This document shows positions 16,501-24,371 of a stretch of 64,000 nucleotides of DNA, in pieces (positions within the stretch are counted from its first letter, which is position 1; each line of letters opens with the position of its first letter). Origin of the DNA: Streptomyces clavifer (GTDB lineage Bacteria; Actinomycetota; Actinomycetes; Streptomycetales; Streptomycetaceae); contig BMWJ01000007.1 of NCBI GenBank assembly GCA_014651175.1, forward strand, positions 372,001 to 436,000, read 5' to 3'. Made by a program: the position numbers and the translations under genes. The notes beneath the pieces are model-generated. The model was not told the DNA's origin and made no database searches. It saw only the letters and a list, made by a program, of their open reading frames with translations.

Positions 16501-16943
16501 GCTACGCCGATGTGTCGTCCCGGGCGGGCGATCACCTGCTCCTGGCCGAGCTCGGCTTCGCCGCCGAACTCCGCGGCGACGCGCGCGGGGCCGCGGACCA
16601 CCACCTGGAGGGACTCGAGATCGCCCGCGCCCTCGCCGAGCCCCGCGCCCTGGCGCTCTCCCTGGAAGGTCTCGCAGGTGCGGCGGCCCTGCACGGCCAC
16701 GCGCCCGCCGCCACCCGCGCGGCCGTGCTCCTGGGCGCGGCGGCTGCCGCCCGCCAACGGGCCGGAGCCCCGCTGCCGCCCGCCGAACGCACCGACGTCG
16801 ACCGCGTCGCCGCTTCGGCGCGGGCCTCCCTGGGGGCCTCCGCGTTCACGGAGGCCTACGACCACGGCGCCCGGCTCACCTCCGAAGAGGCGGTCCGCAT
16901 CGCCCGTGCGGCACTCGCCGCGGAACGGGACCCCTCCGGCTGA
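13581..16943 (+). CDS. SARP-family regulator with BTAD, NB-ARC ATPase and TPR-like region
   Basis: 1120 aa. Residues 1-90 form an OmpR-like winged helix (MRFGVLGPLVVWDG through GYRLRLEGG), followed by a bacterial transcriptional activation domain to about 235 ending in VDPSPELAALH. After a linker comes an ATPase with Walker A TGTGGVGKTRLA near residue 320 and LLVLDNCEH as Walker B. The C-terminal half is alanine-rich helical repeats, probably TPR. The architecture is that of AfsR-like large SARPs, which activate secondary metabolism or export genes. The ATG at 13581 is taken because homology begins there and TACGGT lies 7 nt upstream, fitting a leaderless transcript; the frame is open far upstream but without similarity. 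It is divergent from the SDR and MFS genes, its probable targets. Confidence 0.92.
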   Translation: MRFGVLGPLVVWDGAGREVKVPEAKVRALLADLLAHDEGPVSADRLIHDLWGDVPPGNPRAALQAKISQLRRVIGRDRVVRQPPGYRLRLEGGDEVDAARFRALATGARPAQDPRARAALLTEALELWRGPAYADFGDGGFVRGAAQRLAEQRLSVLEEQAEARLEARDHALLAGELTDLVARHPLRERLRAVQMRALYAAGRQSEALASYDDLRALLVEELGVDPSPELAALHGAVLRQDPGLSQGAAGTVAADPPPGVATSSTPATVHSTETPDAADAAGPGSFSNLPVPLTPLIGRRQALARISRLLAKKRLVTLTGTGGVGKTRLAVAAATAERDGAAAGEPAGETWLVEFSGIHAGTTADLAQVVAATLGIRDDVPRSLPGTGTSTPSLPHRLAAALRDRRTLLVLDNCEHVVDAAAALTELLLRTAPGLRVLATGQQPLGLAGEAVFLVEPLPPADAVRMFMDRAAAATPGFSRDPGAPDGPERRAVAEICRRLDGIPLALELAATRVRALGVQGLAARLHDRFRVLTFGQRGAPARQQTLRAVIDWSWELLSAPERIVLRRLAAHSDGCDLEAAEAVCAGDGVTRDEVLDLVTRLVDRSLVVVVDGPTGPRYRLLESVAAYATEQLHEMEDFTAVRDRQLRHYRALAVHAEPHLRGAAQRPWLARLDAEAGNLRTALDEAVRRAATGEPEEAVRLATALAWWWLLRGRLTEARRSLGSVLAATSAPSAPAELALLHTAFALLTGDHAAVAATTAHSGGARGAGLAAAGDAVPDPVRRARALWLCAYGLYSAGDAAESNELNTRALAQFTAAEDQWGTAAALGLRATLALVCGDLAGLGRDGLRSALLFRELGDSWGELQTVSPLAALAEIKGAYADAERRQHEGLRMARELGLEAEVSARLSGLGRLALLARDWDHARELHEQARRIAAEQGYKYGEIHSVMGLALGARRSGDLDGAQAHLLHIRDGYADVSSRAGDHLLLAELGFAAELRGDARGAADHHLEGLEIARALAEPRALALSLEGLAGAAALHGHAPAATRAAVLLGAAAAARQRAGAPLPPAERTDVDRVAASARASLGASAFTEAYDHGARLTSEEAVRIARAALAAERDPSG

Positions 16944-17130
16944 CCGGAGGAGGGTGCGCACGCTCCGGCCCCCGAGCCCTCTTGCGCTCCTCCCGTCCCA
17001 CGGGTAGCGGTGGCCGGTGTGCTGTGGGTCACGTTCACGCGTGGCGGGGTGTGCCCCTGCCGTGAAGGTCGGGCATCCTCTCCCGGCGGCCGTGCGAAGA
17101 GGTACGGCCCGGTGACCGGCTGGGGGAGAG

Positions 17131-17853
17131 ATGTCGCGACACGCGGGCGGGGAGCAGGAGCGGGGAACGGACCGCGGAAGAGGCGTGATCGAGGGGGCGT
17201 TCGCGCTCCTGGAGGCGTTGCGCAGGTGCGGCGGGGAAGCGGGGCTCACCGAGATCGCCTCGGCCTGCGCCCTGCCCAAGGGGAGCGCGCACCGACTGCT
17301 GGAGCAGTTGCTGCTGGTGGGCGCGGTGGAGCGGCGGGGCAGCCGCTACCGGGTCGGCTCGCAGCTCTACCGTCTCGGGCAGGCGTGGGAGCCGCACCCG
17401 GGCTTACGGGTGGCGGCCCGTCACCCGCTGCACCGGCTGCGGGCGGCCACCGGGGCGAGCGCCCTGCTGACCGTCCTGCACGACGGCCGGGCGCTCACCG
17501 TGGCGTCCGTGCCGGGCGAGGTGGAGCCGTTGGTGCCGGTGCGGAACGGGATGAGCTTCCTGCTGGACACGGCGGCCGGCCAGGTGCTGAGCGATCGGGG
17601 CCGGGCCGGCTCCGCGGGCCGGCTGCCGGGGGCGGTTCTGGAGTGCGCGGAGGTGATGGACGGGGTGTGCTGCGCGGCGCTGCCAGTGCGGGGACGCGAC
17701 GACCGGACCGTCGCCGCGATGGCCGTCATGACGTTGTCCGCACAAGGGCTGCAGCGGGCGGCCCAGGAGGCGGCGCGGGCGGCCGCGGCCGTCACCGCGG
17801 CCCTCGTCCGTGCCGGCGCCTCGCCCCGCCTGCCTCCCGTCCTGCACTACTGA
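17131..17853 (+). CDS. IclR-family transcriptional regulator
   Basis: 240 aa. An N-terminal helix-turn-helix (about residues 20-75: GVIEGAFALLEALRR, TEIASACALPKGSAHRLLEQL) is followed by an IclR effector domain that contains LLTVLHDGRALTV and the late AALPVRGRDDRTVAAM segment. IclR proteins bind small carboxylates or aromatics and often repress an adjacent catabolic operon. No such operon is next to it: the next gene rightward encodes a small secreted protein and the left neighbour is the SARP regulator. It may act elsewhere. The effector domain is slightly short between the two halves, around LLDTAAGQVLSD, but the frame is intact. Confidence 0.88.
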   Translation: MSRHAGGEQERGTDRGRGVIEGAFALLEALRRCGGEAGLTEIASACALPKGSAHRLLEQLLLVGAVERRGSRYRVGSQLYRLGQAWEPHPGLRVAARHPLHRLRAATGASALLTVLHDGRALTVASVPGEVEPLVPVRNGMSFLLDTAAGQVLSDRGRAGSAGRLPGAVLECAEVMDGVCCAALPVRGRDDRTVAAMAVMTLSAQGLQRAAQEAARAAAAVTAALVRAGASPRLPPVLHY

Positions 17854-17864
17854 CGCATCGTCAG
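17850..17864. promoter_or_regulatory. Palindrome CTGACG-CAT-CGTCAG
   Basis: A perfect 6-bp inverted repeat with a 3-bp spacer that includes the TGA stop codon of the IclR gene (17851-17853). It lies about 145 bp upstream of the secreted-protein gene at 18010. It is too short to be a strong terminator and looks more like an operator. The binding protein is unknown. Confidence 0.35.
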
Positions 17865-18009
17865 AATTGGCGCCCCTGACCTGACGGACCCTTCTCCGCG
17901 CGCCGGTTCCGCTCAGTGGAACGCGCGTAGAACGACGGACGGCGGTCCGGCAGTCTGTTCTTTGAGCCGGTCGGGGGACCGGCGAAAACCTGAGACCACG
18001 GGGGACAAG

Positions 18010-18477
18010 ATGACCGTCCGACGACTGACCACCTTCGCCCTGGCGGGCGCGCTGGGCCTCACCTCGCTGGTGGGCGCCGCAGGCGCCGCGCAGGCCGATC
18101 CGGTCGACTACGTGCAGATCCAGCTCGTCGACCTGTACTGCAGCGACGAGAGCGAGGGCGACCACGACGAGGCCTACCTCAACATCGCGGCGAACGGCGG
18201 CAAGGCCGTGAAGCTCTGGCCCGCCAACACGTCGTACCAGACCATGGGCACCGGCTACCGCCGCGCCCTGGACGGGAGCAACGGCAACGCGCTGCTGGTC
18301 CTCGGCAAGACCGAGTCCCGCACGCTCTCGCTGTGGGACTACGACAGCACCAGCAGCGACGACCGGCTCGGCTCGGTGACCATCACGGGCAACGAGTTCG
18401 GCGCGGAGACGCAGTACCGGGTACTGGAAGGCTCCGGTGGCGTCTACACCATCGCCTACCGGGTCATCGACATCTGA
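18010..18477 (+). CDS. Small secreted protein of unknown function
   Basis: 155 aa. The N terminus is a Sec signal peptide: basic MTVRRLTT, a hydrophobic core FALAGALGLTSLVGAAG, and a likely cleavage after AQA near residue 29. The mature part (about 126 aa) is acidic and rich in Tyr, Ser, Asp and Gly with alternating hydrophobic residues (VQIQLVDLYC, ESRTLSLWDYDS), which suggests a small beta-sandwich. I do not recognise the family. A single cysteine remains in the mature chain. It stands alone, with a GACAAG region before the ATG but no strong Shine-Dalgarno, 156 bp after the IclR gene. It could be a surface or exported binding protein. Confidence 0.75.
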   Translation: MTVRRLTTFALAGALGLTSLVGAAGAAQADPVDYVQIQLVDLYCSDESEGDHDEAYLNIAANGGKAVKLWPANTSYQTMGTGYRRALDGSNGNALLVLGKTESRTLSLWDYDSTSSDDRLGSVTITGNEFGAETQYRVLEGSGGVYTIAYRVIDI

Positions 18478-19076
18478 TCCGCCGTTCCGGCCGGGCCCGA
18501 CCGGTCCGGCCGGACCGCGGCAGGAGCACGGACGTGGTGCGCCCGGCGGGGACCACCCCGCCGGGCGCACGAGTGACCACAGGAAACCCTGCCGCGGAGG
18601 GAACGCGCCGCCCAGCGCCACGGAGAGCCGGTCCGGCAGCTCCTCCCGCGCCTCGGCGGTGCCCGGCGCTACCCGCGACATGAGGAGGGACAGCCGGGAG
18701 CACGATGGAGCCCTCGGTCGGTACGCCCCCGCCATGGGCGATCTCGTGAGAGCCTCCGCCCTCCGCCGAGGAGCCTCCTGGCCATCTATCTCGGCGGCGC
18801 TTCTCCCGGCGCTGCGGGCCGCGGCGTCGAAGGTGAGGACGAGTCCGCCCGTCCCGGTGACGAGGGCGACGACGACGGCAACCGCCCGCCCCGCACCAGG
18901 CCCTCACCGCTGTTCCGCCGCCACGGGGTACGGGATTATGGTCCAGACCAGAACATTGACGCGTCCCTGACCGGTCGATACGCTCCAGGAAGTCTCCTGA
19001 GAGCGCTCTCAGAGTCGCCTCGGGTTTCTCACACCGGCTACCCCCACAGCACGGCCTTCCGGATGAGGAGAAGAGC
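18478..19076. other. Intergenic region between secreted-protein gene and GH64 gene
   Basis: 599 bp. Several open frames cross it on both strands, but none has similarity or codon bias that convinces me. One leftward frame (about 18730-18920) encodes a hydrophobic stretch that could be a remnant of a membrane protein. The right end carries the palindromic operator at 18996-19011 and the promoter of the glucanase gene. Confidence 0.5.
18996..19011. promoter_or_regulatory. LacI-family-type operator upstream of GH64 gene
   Basis: A perfect 16-bp palindrome, CTGAGAGCGCTCTCAG, centred on GCGC, 65 bp before the GH64 start codon. LacI-family sugar regulators in Streptomyces (for example CebR) bind GAGCGCTC-type palindromes of this size. 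A LacI-family gene lies 4.3 kb to the right at 23274-24302, but the pairing is only inferred. Confidence 0.6.
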
Positions 19077-20309
19077 TTGTCTGCCACCCTTCCTTCCGCC
19101 CCACGTACGCACCGGGCCCGCCGCAGGCCCGCCGCCCTGGTTGCCGCGCTCGCGCTGGCCGGCGGATGTCTCGTCGCCACCCAGGTCACCGCCGCCACCG
19201 ACGCGGCGGCCGTCCCCACGACCATCCCGCTCACTCTGACCAACAACTCCGGGCGCGGCGAGCAGGTGCACGTCTACGTCATCGGCACCGAGCTCTCGTC
19301 CGGGCGCCAGGGCTGGGCCGACACGAACGGCGCCTTCCATCCGTGGCCCGCCGGCGGCAACCCCCCGACGCCCGCTCCCGACGCGTCCATCGCGGGCCCG
19401 GCCAACGGGCAGTCGAAGACGATCCGGATGCCGAAGTTCTCCGGCCGGGTCTACTTCTCCTACGGGCAGAAGCTCGTCTTCAAGCTCACCACCGGCGGTC
19501 TGGTGCAGCCCGCGGTGCAGAACCCGAGCGACCCGAACGCGAACATCCTCTTCAACTGGACCGAGTACACGCTCAACGACGCCGGCCTGTGGATCAACAG
19601 CACGCAGGTCGACATGTTCTCCGCCCCTTACGCGGTCGGAGTGAAGCGCCCGAACGGCACCACCCTGAGCACCGGCCACCTGAAGCCCGGCGGCTACAAG
19701 GCGTTCTTCGACTCCCTGCGCAGCCAGCCCGGCGGCTGGGGCGGGCTCATCAGGACCCGCTCCGACGGGACGATCCTGCGGGCGCTCGCCCCCGGCCACG
19801 GCATCGAAGCCGGGGCGCTACCGGCCTCCGTCATGAACGACTACGTCAACCGCGTGTGGAGTAAGTACTCCTCGCAGACGCTGACCGTACAGCCGTTCAA
19901 GGACCAGCCGAACACGAAGTACTTCGGACGAGTCCAGGGCAACACCATGAACTTCACCAACAGTTCGGGAGCGGTCGTCACCAGCTTCCAGAAGCCTGAC
20001 TCCGACAGCGTCTTCGGCTGCTACAAACTCCTTGACGCGCCCAACGACCTGGTCCGGGGGCCCATCTCCCGCACACTGTGCGCCGGCTACAACCGGTCGA
20101 CGCTGCTGAGCAACCCCAACCAGCCCGACGCGAACAACGCGAACTTCTACAAGGACGCGGTCACCAACCACTACTCCGCCAAGATCCACGCCCAGATGGC
20201 GGACGGCAAGGCCTACGGCTTCGCCTTCGACGACGTGGGCGCGCACGAATCGCTCGTGCACGACGGCGACCCGCAGCAGGCGTACATCACGCTGGACCCG
20301 TTCAACTAG
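19077..20309 (+). CDS. GH64 endo-beta-1,3-glucanase, secreted
   Basis: 410 aa, glycoside hydrolase family 64. The signal peptide has an Arg-rich n-region and the core ALVAALALAGGCLVATQVTA, with cleavage after about residue 46. Glu163 in FNWTEYTL and Asp179 in NSTQVDMF are spaced 16 residues apart, as are Glu154 and Asp170, the catalytic pair I recall for the laminaripentaose-producing enzyme of S. matensis. These enzymes cut beta-1,3-glucan of fungal walls or laminarin to oligosaccharides outside the cell. The start is a TTG at 19077 with a GAGGAG Shine-Dalgarno 7 nt upstream. There is no extra carbohydrate-binding module. The palindrome at 18996-19011 suggests carbon-source control by a LacI-type repressor. 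It is monocistronic. Confidence 0.93.
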   Translation: MSATLPSAPRTHRARRRPAALVAALALAGGCLVATQVTAATDAAAVPTTIPLTLTNNSGRGEQVHVYVIGTELSSGRQGWADTNGAFHPWPAGGNPPTPAPDASIAGPANGQSKTIRMPKFSGRVYFSYGQKLVFKLTTGGLVQPAVQNPSDPNANILFNWTEYTLNDAGLWINSTQVDMFSAPYAVGVKRPNGTTLSTGHLKPGGYKAFFDSLRSQPGGWGGLIRTRSDGTILRALAPGHGIEAGALPASVMNDYVNRVWSKYSSQTLTVQPFKDQPNTKYFGRVQGNTMNFTNSSGAVVTSFQKPDSDSVFGCYKLLDAPNDLVRGPISRTLCAGYNRSTLLSNPNQPDANNANFYKDAVTNHYSAKIHAQMADGKAYGFAFDDVGAHESLVHDGDPQQAYITLDPFN

Positions 20310-20782
20310 GGGTCTCTCGTGTCCGGTTGCTCATGGACCCCTCCGTACCGAGTCGTTCCCGCAGGCAAGGGACGGGGGGATCCGAGTGACCCGCCACCAG
20401 CCGACACGCCGGCCGAAGCCCGGCGTGCGCCTCGGGTCGGATGAGCAGGACGGGGTGGCCGTAGGCGGTCCGTCGAGCCACCCCACAGCGCGACCGGACG
20501 GTGAAGTCGTCGTCCGTCTGTGCGGGCGCCCGCGGTCCCGGCCGCGGCATCGGGCCCGCAGCGCCCGACGCCTCCCCGGCGTCCGCCCGCGCGACAACGT
20601 GCCCGCCACAGCCTCCGGACTGCGGCGAGCACGTCTTCACGCCGACGCTCGGGGGGAGGACGTAGCGGCCGGCATCGGAGAGAGGCGGCGGACACCGACC
20701 GGGCGACGTCCGCAAGCGCCGTCGACACGTGCGGTCACTCTGACCGCGACACCGCGTACGCGCGCCCCGCCCCCGGCTGCCC
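20310..20782. other. Intergenic region between convergent GH64 and oxidoreductase genes
   Basis: 473 bp with overlapping open frames on both strands. None shows recognisable protein similarity and all are rich in Arg and Pro, as is usual for non-coding high-GC DNA. I see no strong hairpin directly behind either gene. Confidence 0.5.
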
Positions 20783-22228
20783 TCAGCCCCTGAACGACTC
20801 CAGCAGCCGCAGCCAGACCTCGCTGATCGTCGGGTACGCCGGAACCGCGTGCCACAGCCTCTCGATCGGCACCTCGCCGGCGACCGCGACCGTCGCGGAG
20901 TGCAGCAGCTCGCCGATGCCCGGGCCGACGAAGGTGACGCCCAGCACCACCTCGCGGTCCAGGTCGACGACCATCCGGGCGCGCCCCCTGTACCCCTGCG
21001 CGTACAGGCCGGAACCAGCCACGGAGGCCATGTCGTAGTCGACCGCGCGCACCCGGTGGCCGGCGGCCTCCGCCTCCGCGAGGGTGAGACCGACCGAGGA
21101 TGCCTCGGGATCGGTGAAGACGACCTGGGGCACGGCGGCGTGGTCGGCGGTGGCGGCGTGGGCACCCCAGCGGCCCGTCTCCAGGAGGGACGCGTCCTGG
21201 GCACGGGCGGCGATCGCGGCCCCCGCGATACGGGCCTGGTACTTGCCCTGGTGGGTCAGCAGCGCACGGTGGTTGACGTCCCCGACCGCGTACAGCCAGT
21301 CGCTGTCCTCGACGAGGCAGCTGTCGTCGACCGTGAGCCAGGAGCCGGGCTCCAGCCCCACGGTGTCGAGGCCGAGGTCGTCGGTGCGCGGGGCCCGGCC
21401 GGTGGCGAAGAGGATCTCGTCGGTCTCCAGCCGTTCACCGTTGTCCAGTTCGACCGTGACCGGTCCGTCGTTCCCCGCCCGGCTCACGGCGGTCGCCGAC
21501 ACCTCCGTGAGGATCGTGACGCCCGCTTCGGTCAGGGCCTCGGCGACCAGTTCGCCCGCGAACGGCTCCATCTTGGGCAGCAGGCCCTTGCCGCGGATCA
21601 GCATCGTGACCTCGGCGCCGAGTCCCTGCCAGACGGTGGCCATCTCCACACCGACCACTCCCCCGCCGACCACGACGAGGCGGCCCGGCACCTCCTTGGC
21701 GCTGGTCGCCTCGCGGCTGGTCCAGGGGCGGACGTCCTCGACCCCGGGAAGTGCCGGAACGACGGCCCGGCTGCCGGTACAGACGGCTACCGCGTGCCGG
21801 GCGATGAGATGCTGCTCCGACCCGTCGGAGCCGGTGACGGACACCTTGCGGACACCGGTGAGCCGGCCCTTGCCCCGGTAGATCTCCGCGCCGATGCTGT
21901 CCAGCCAGCCGACCTGCCCGTCGTCCTTCCAGTGCGAGGTCTGCTCGTCCCGGTGAGCGAGGACGGCATCCGCGTCCAGCGGCCCCTGCACCGACCCGCT
22001 CAGCCCCGGCACGCGGCGCGCGTCGGCCCGTGCCACCACCGGCCGGAGCAGCGCCTTGCTGGGCATGCACGCCCAGTACGAGCATTCGCCCCCGATGAGC
22101 TCGGACTCCACCACGGCGGTGCTCAGCCCCGCTGCCCTGGCCCGGTCGGCCACGTTCTCCCCTACGGGGCCGGCGCCGATCACCACGACGTCGTATTCCT
22201 TGTTCTTCACAGCATCAGCGTCAGTCAT
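20783..22228 (-). CDS. FAD-dependent pyridine nucleotide-disulfide oxidoreductase
   Basis: 481 aa, same fold and length as dihydrolipoamide dehydrogenase and mercuric reductase. FAD-binding VVIGAGPVGENVA is at residues 15-27, the redox pair is Cys49 and Cys54 in GGECSYWACMPSK, the NAD(P) motif is VVVGGGVVGVEMA, and YAVGDVNHRALLTHQ is the second FAD segment. The C-terminal His-Glu pair of lipoamide dehydrogenase (HPT-x-SE) is AYPTISE here, so the catalytic histidine is replaced by Tyr. It therefore reduces something other than lipoamide, perhaps a metal, quinone or low-molecular-weight disulfide. The gene is divergent from a thioredoxin gene 115 bp away, which supports a role in thiol or metal stress. 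ATG at 22228 fits the family start. Confidence 0.88.
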   Translation of the reverse strand: MTDADAVKNKEYDVVVIGAGPVGENVADRARAAGLSTAVVESELIGGECSYWACMPSKALLRPVVARADARRVPGLSGSVQGPLDADAVLAHRDEQTSHWKDDGQVGWLDSIGAEIYRGKGRLTGVRKVSVTGSDGSEQHLIARHAVAVCTGSRAVVPALPGVEDVRPWTSREATSAKEVPGRLVVVGGGVVGVEMATVWQGLGAEVTMLIRGKGLLPKMEPFAGELVAEALTEAGVTILTEVSATAVSRAGNDGPVTVELDNGERLETDEILFATGRAPRTDDLGLDTVGLEPGSWLTVDDSCLVEDSDWLYAVGDVNHRALLTHQGKYQARIAGAAIAARAQDASLLETGRWGAHAATADHAAVPQVVFTDPEASSVGLTLAEAEAAGHRVRAVDYDMASVAGSGLYAQGYRGRARMVVDLDREVVLGVTFVGPGIGELLHSATVAVAGEVPIERLWHAVPAYPTISEVWLRLLESFRG

Positions 22229-22343
22229 GGGAACAGTGTGGTCGTGGGTGTGCGCAGCGGCCACACGGGCAGGCGGAATAGGACAACCGACGTCGCCGTT
22301 GTGCGGGACAGGTCCGATCGGTCCCAGGGAGAGGTAACAAAGC

Positions 22344-22733
22344 ATGAGCACCGTAGAGCTCACCAAGGAAAACTTCGATCAGGTCGTGAGCGACAACGAA
22401 TTCCTGCTGATCGACTTCTGGGCTTCCTGGTGCGGCCCGTGTCGGCAGTTCGCGCCGGTCTACGACTCGGCGTCCGAGCGCCACCCCGACCTGGTCTTCG
22501 CCAAGGTCGACACGGAGGCGCAGCAGGAGCTGGCGGCGGCTTTCGAGATCCGGTCGATTCCCACGCTGATGATCGTCCGTGACAACGTGGCGGTCTTCTC
22601 ACAGCCCGGGGCCCTCCCCGAGGCGGCGCTCGAGGACGTCATCGGGCAGGCGCGGAAGCTGGACATGGACGAGGTGCGCAAGTCCGTCGAGGAGCAGAAG
22701 CAGGCACAGGGGCAGGCTCAGGAGCAGCAGTAG
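22344..22733 (+). CDS. trxA: Thioredoxin
   Basis: 129 aa. The redox site WCGPC is at residues 29-33 in LIDFWASWCGPCRQFAP, and the cis-proline loop is SIPTLMIV. The fold is complete by about residue 108. The remaining C-terminal tail is Gln/Glu-rich and probably disordered, making the protein longer than classical thioredoxin (about 108 aa). It reduces protein disulfides in the cytosol, normally recharged by thioredoxin reductase. Here the adjacent divergent gene encodes a disulfide oxidoreductase of another subtype. The ATG follows GAGAGG with good spacing. As this is probably one of several thioredoxins in the genome, the symbol is generic. Confidence 0.93.
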   Translation: MSTVELTKENFDQVVSDNEFLLIDFWASWCGPCRQFAPVYDSASERHPDLVFAKVDTEAQQELAAAFEIRSIPTLMIVRDNVAVFSQPGALPEAALEDVIGQARKLDMDEVRKSVEEQKQAQGQAQEQQ

Positions 22734-22799
22734 CCCCCTGCGGGTGCGGCGGACGCGGTGCGAGGGCCCGGCCGGGTACGGCTGGGCCCTCCGGCCTGC

Positions 22800-23219
22800 T
22801 CAGCGGCCTTCTTCGTTCGGCTCCGGCTCCCCGGTGCCGTTTCCGCCCTCCGCGGCCGTGGCTGCCACGGCGCCCGGCTCCTCCGCTCCGCGCGGCGCCG
22901 CGGTGCCGGACTCCTCCGCACCCCGCGGCTCCCCCTCGCCGCCGGGCGCCCTCACCCCGCCGATGCGCTCGGCGATCCTGACCGTGAGTCCGTAGTCCAG
23001 CTCCGCACCGTCCACCAGCAGGGCCTCCACGGTGTGGGTCGCTGGGTCGATGTCGGCCTCCATGCCGTCCCCCGCGTAGCGCGGGTAGCCCGACGCGCCC
23101 GTGTCACCGGTGGCCGCCACGACCGCCGAGCGGATCGCGGAACCGGGCGCGGGCGCACCGGTGACGGTCTTCCTGAATTCCGGGAACACCAGGATCTCGT
23201 AGCTCTGCGGATGACTCAT
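22800..23219 (-). CDS. Hypothetical protein with imperfect repeats in its tail
   Basis: 139 aa. The first 90 residues (SYEILVFPEFRKTVTG to IAERIGGV) form a compact, mixed alpha/beta region that I do not recognise. The rest is Gly/Glu/Ala-rich with two similar blocks, RGAEESGTAAP and RGAEEPGAVAA, encoded by an imperfect 24-bp direct repeat near 22876-22932. The ATG at 23219 lies 7 nt after TAGCGT, which suggests a leaderless transcript. The neighbours are trxA, convergent, and a LacI regulator gene 54 bp upstream in the same direction. No signal peptide or membrane segment is visible. Codon bias supports a real gene. Confidence 0.65.
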   Translation of the reverse strand: MSHPQSYEILVFPEFRKTVTGAPAPGSAIRSAVVAATGDTGASGYPRYAGDGMEADIDPATHTVEALLVDGAELDYGLTVRIAERIGGVRAPGGEGEPRGAEESGTAAPRGAEEPGAVAATAAEGGNGTGEPEPNEEGR

Positions 23220-23273
23220 GCCGACGACGCTAGACACCCGCCGTCGGCCGCGCATGTCGTGGACCCCGGCCGG

Positions 23274-24302
23274 TCAGCCCGATTCGCGGGCCACCGCTCT
23301 CGCCCGCAGCAGGTAGTGGCGCTCGGGCGCTCCGCCCGGGTGCTGCACCAGCCGGTCGATCATCTCCGCCAGTGGCTGTGCGGTGGCCAGTTCCATCCTG
23401 ACGCTGCTGAGCCGGGGCCGCAGCAGCCGTCCCAGCATCAGGTCGTCGGCGCCGATGACGGCCACCTCGCCGGGCACCTCCACCCCGGCGTCCTGCAGGG
23501 CCCTCATCAGCAGCATCGCGTATTCGTCGTTGTAGGCGAACACGGAGTCCAAGCCCAGACTCCGCCACCGGGCGGCAAGGTCCTCGGCGGATGCCTCCTC
23601 GTACCGCAGCGGCAGCGGCTGGATCCGGGCGTCCGCGCCCGTTTCGTCGAGGGCGCGGAGCGCTCCGGCCAGTCGTGGTTCGGAGAACGGGGCGAGGCCG
23701 GGTTCCTGCGGCATGACCACCCCGATCCGGCTGCGGCCGCCGGACAGCAGGTGGCGGACCGCGCAGCTGCCGACCTCGCGCTGGTCCATGACGAGCGCGT
23801 GCGCGCCGTCCACCGGCTGCGGTCCGAGCGTGATCACCGCCTTGGCGCCCGAGCGGGTGAGGACGCCTATGCCGACGCGGGTGAGAGCCATCCCCACGGG
23901 CGACACGACGGCGACGGGCCGGAGTTCGGCCCACGCCCTGGCGGCCTCGTCGGGATCGAGGCCGCCGCTTCCGTACTGGACGACGGTGTAGTCGAGACGG
24001 CGCAGATCCGACTGCAGGTCGATGAAGAAGCGCTGCTGGAGAGGTCCGGCCGGAACGTGCGCGGCGGGCAGCAGCACCGTTCTGGTGTGCCCTGCCCGCA
24101 GACTGCGGGCCGCCGCGTGCGGGACGTAGCCGAGATCGGAGGCGGCTTCCCTGACCCGGCGGCGGGTGGATTCACTGATCCGCACCGTCGTGTTGTTGTT
24201 CAGAACGTAGGACACGGTGGCCCGGGAGACTCCGGCGAGTCGCGCCACATCGGCGCTGGTCGGTATGGACGTGTCGGCGGGCTGCTCGGGTAACTGGCTC
24301 AT
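23274..24302 (-). CDS. LacI-family transcriptional regulator
   Basis: 342 aa. The N-terminal helix-turn-helix TSADVARLAGVSRATVSYVLNN and the hinge LGYVPHAAARSLRAG are diagnostic of LacI/GalR proteins. A periplasmic-binding-like sugar domain follows, with DSVFAYNDEYAMLLMRAL and VIGADDLMLGRLLRP near the end. Such proteins repress carbohydrate genes until a sugar binds. The ADDL segment (usually DDVPLA) and several pocket positions are not those of any regulator whose ligand I know. Polysaccharide hydrolases on both sides (GH64 at 19077, GH18 at 24372) are plausible targets. The GH18 gene reads in the same direction and ends 69 bp before the regulator start, so it is not obviously in the same transcript. 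Confidence 0.92.
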   Translation of the reverse strand: MSQLPEQPADTSIPTSADVARLAGVSRATVSYVLNNNTTVRISESTRRRVREAASDLGYVPHAAARSLRAGHTRTVLLPAAHVPAGPLQQRFFIDLQSDLRRLDYTVVQYGSGGLDPDEAARAWAELRPVAVVSPVGMALTRVGIGVLTRSGAKAVITLGPQPVDGAHALVMDQREVGSCAVRHLLSGGRSRIGVVMPQEPGLAPFSEPRLAGALRALDETGADARIQPLPLRYEEASAEDLAARWRSLGLDSVFAYNDEYAMLLMRALQDAGVEVPGEVAVIGADDLMLGRLLRPRLSSVRMELATAQPLAEMIDRLVQHPGGAPERHYLLRARAVARESG

Positions 24303-24371
24303 CGCGTCGGGCAGTCTTACAGACCCTGTGGTGCCCCCCGTGGGCCGGGGCACCGGTACCCGGAACGGGCG

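Noticed and set aside
18464-19246. Long leftward open frame opposite the GH64 promoter
   Set aside because: Arg-rich, no similarity, and it overlaps the signal peptide of the glucanase and the operator.
22876-22932. Imperfect 24-bp duplication as a mobile-element footprint
   Set aside because: It is in frame within a low-complexity protein tail; simple slippage explains it.
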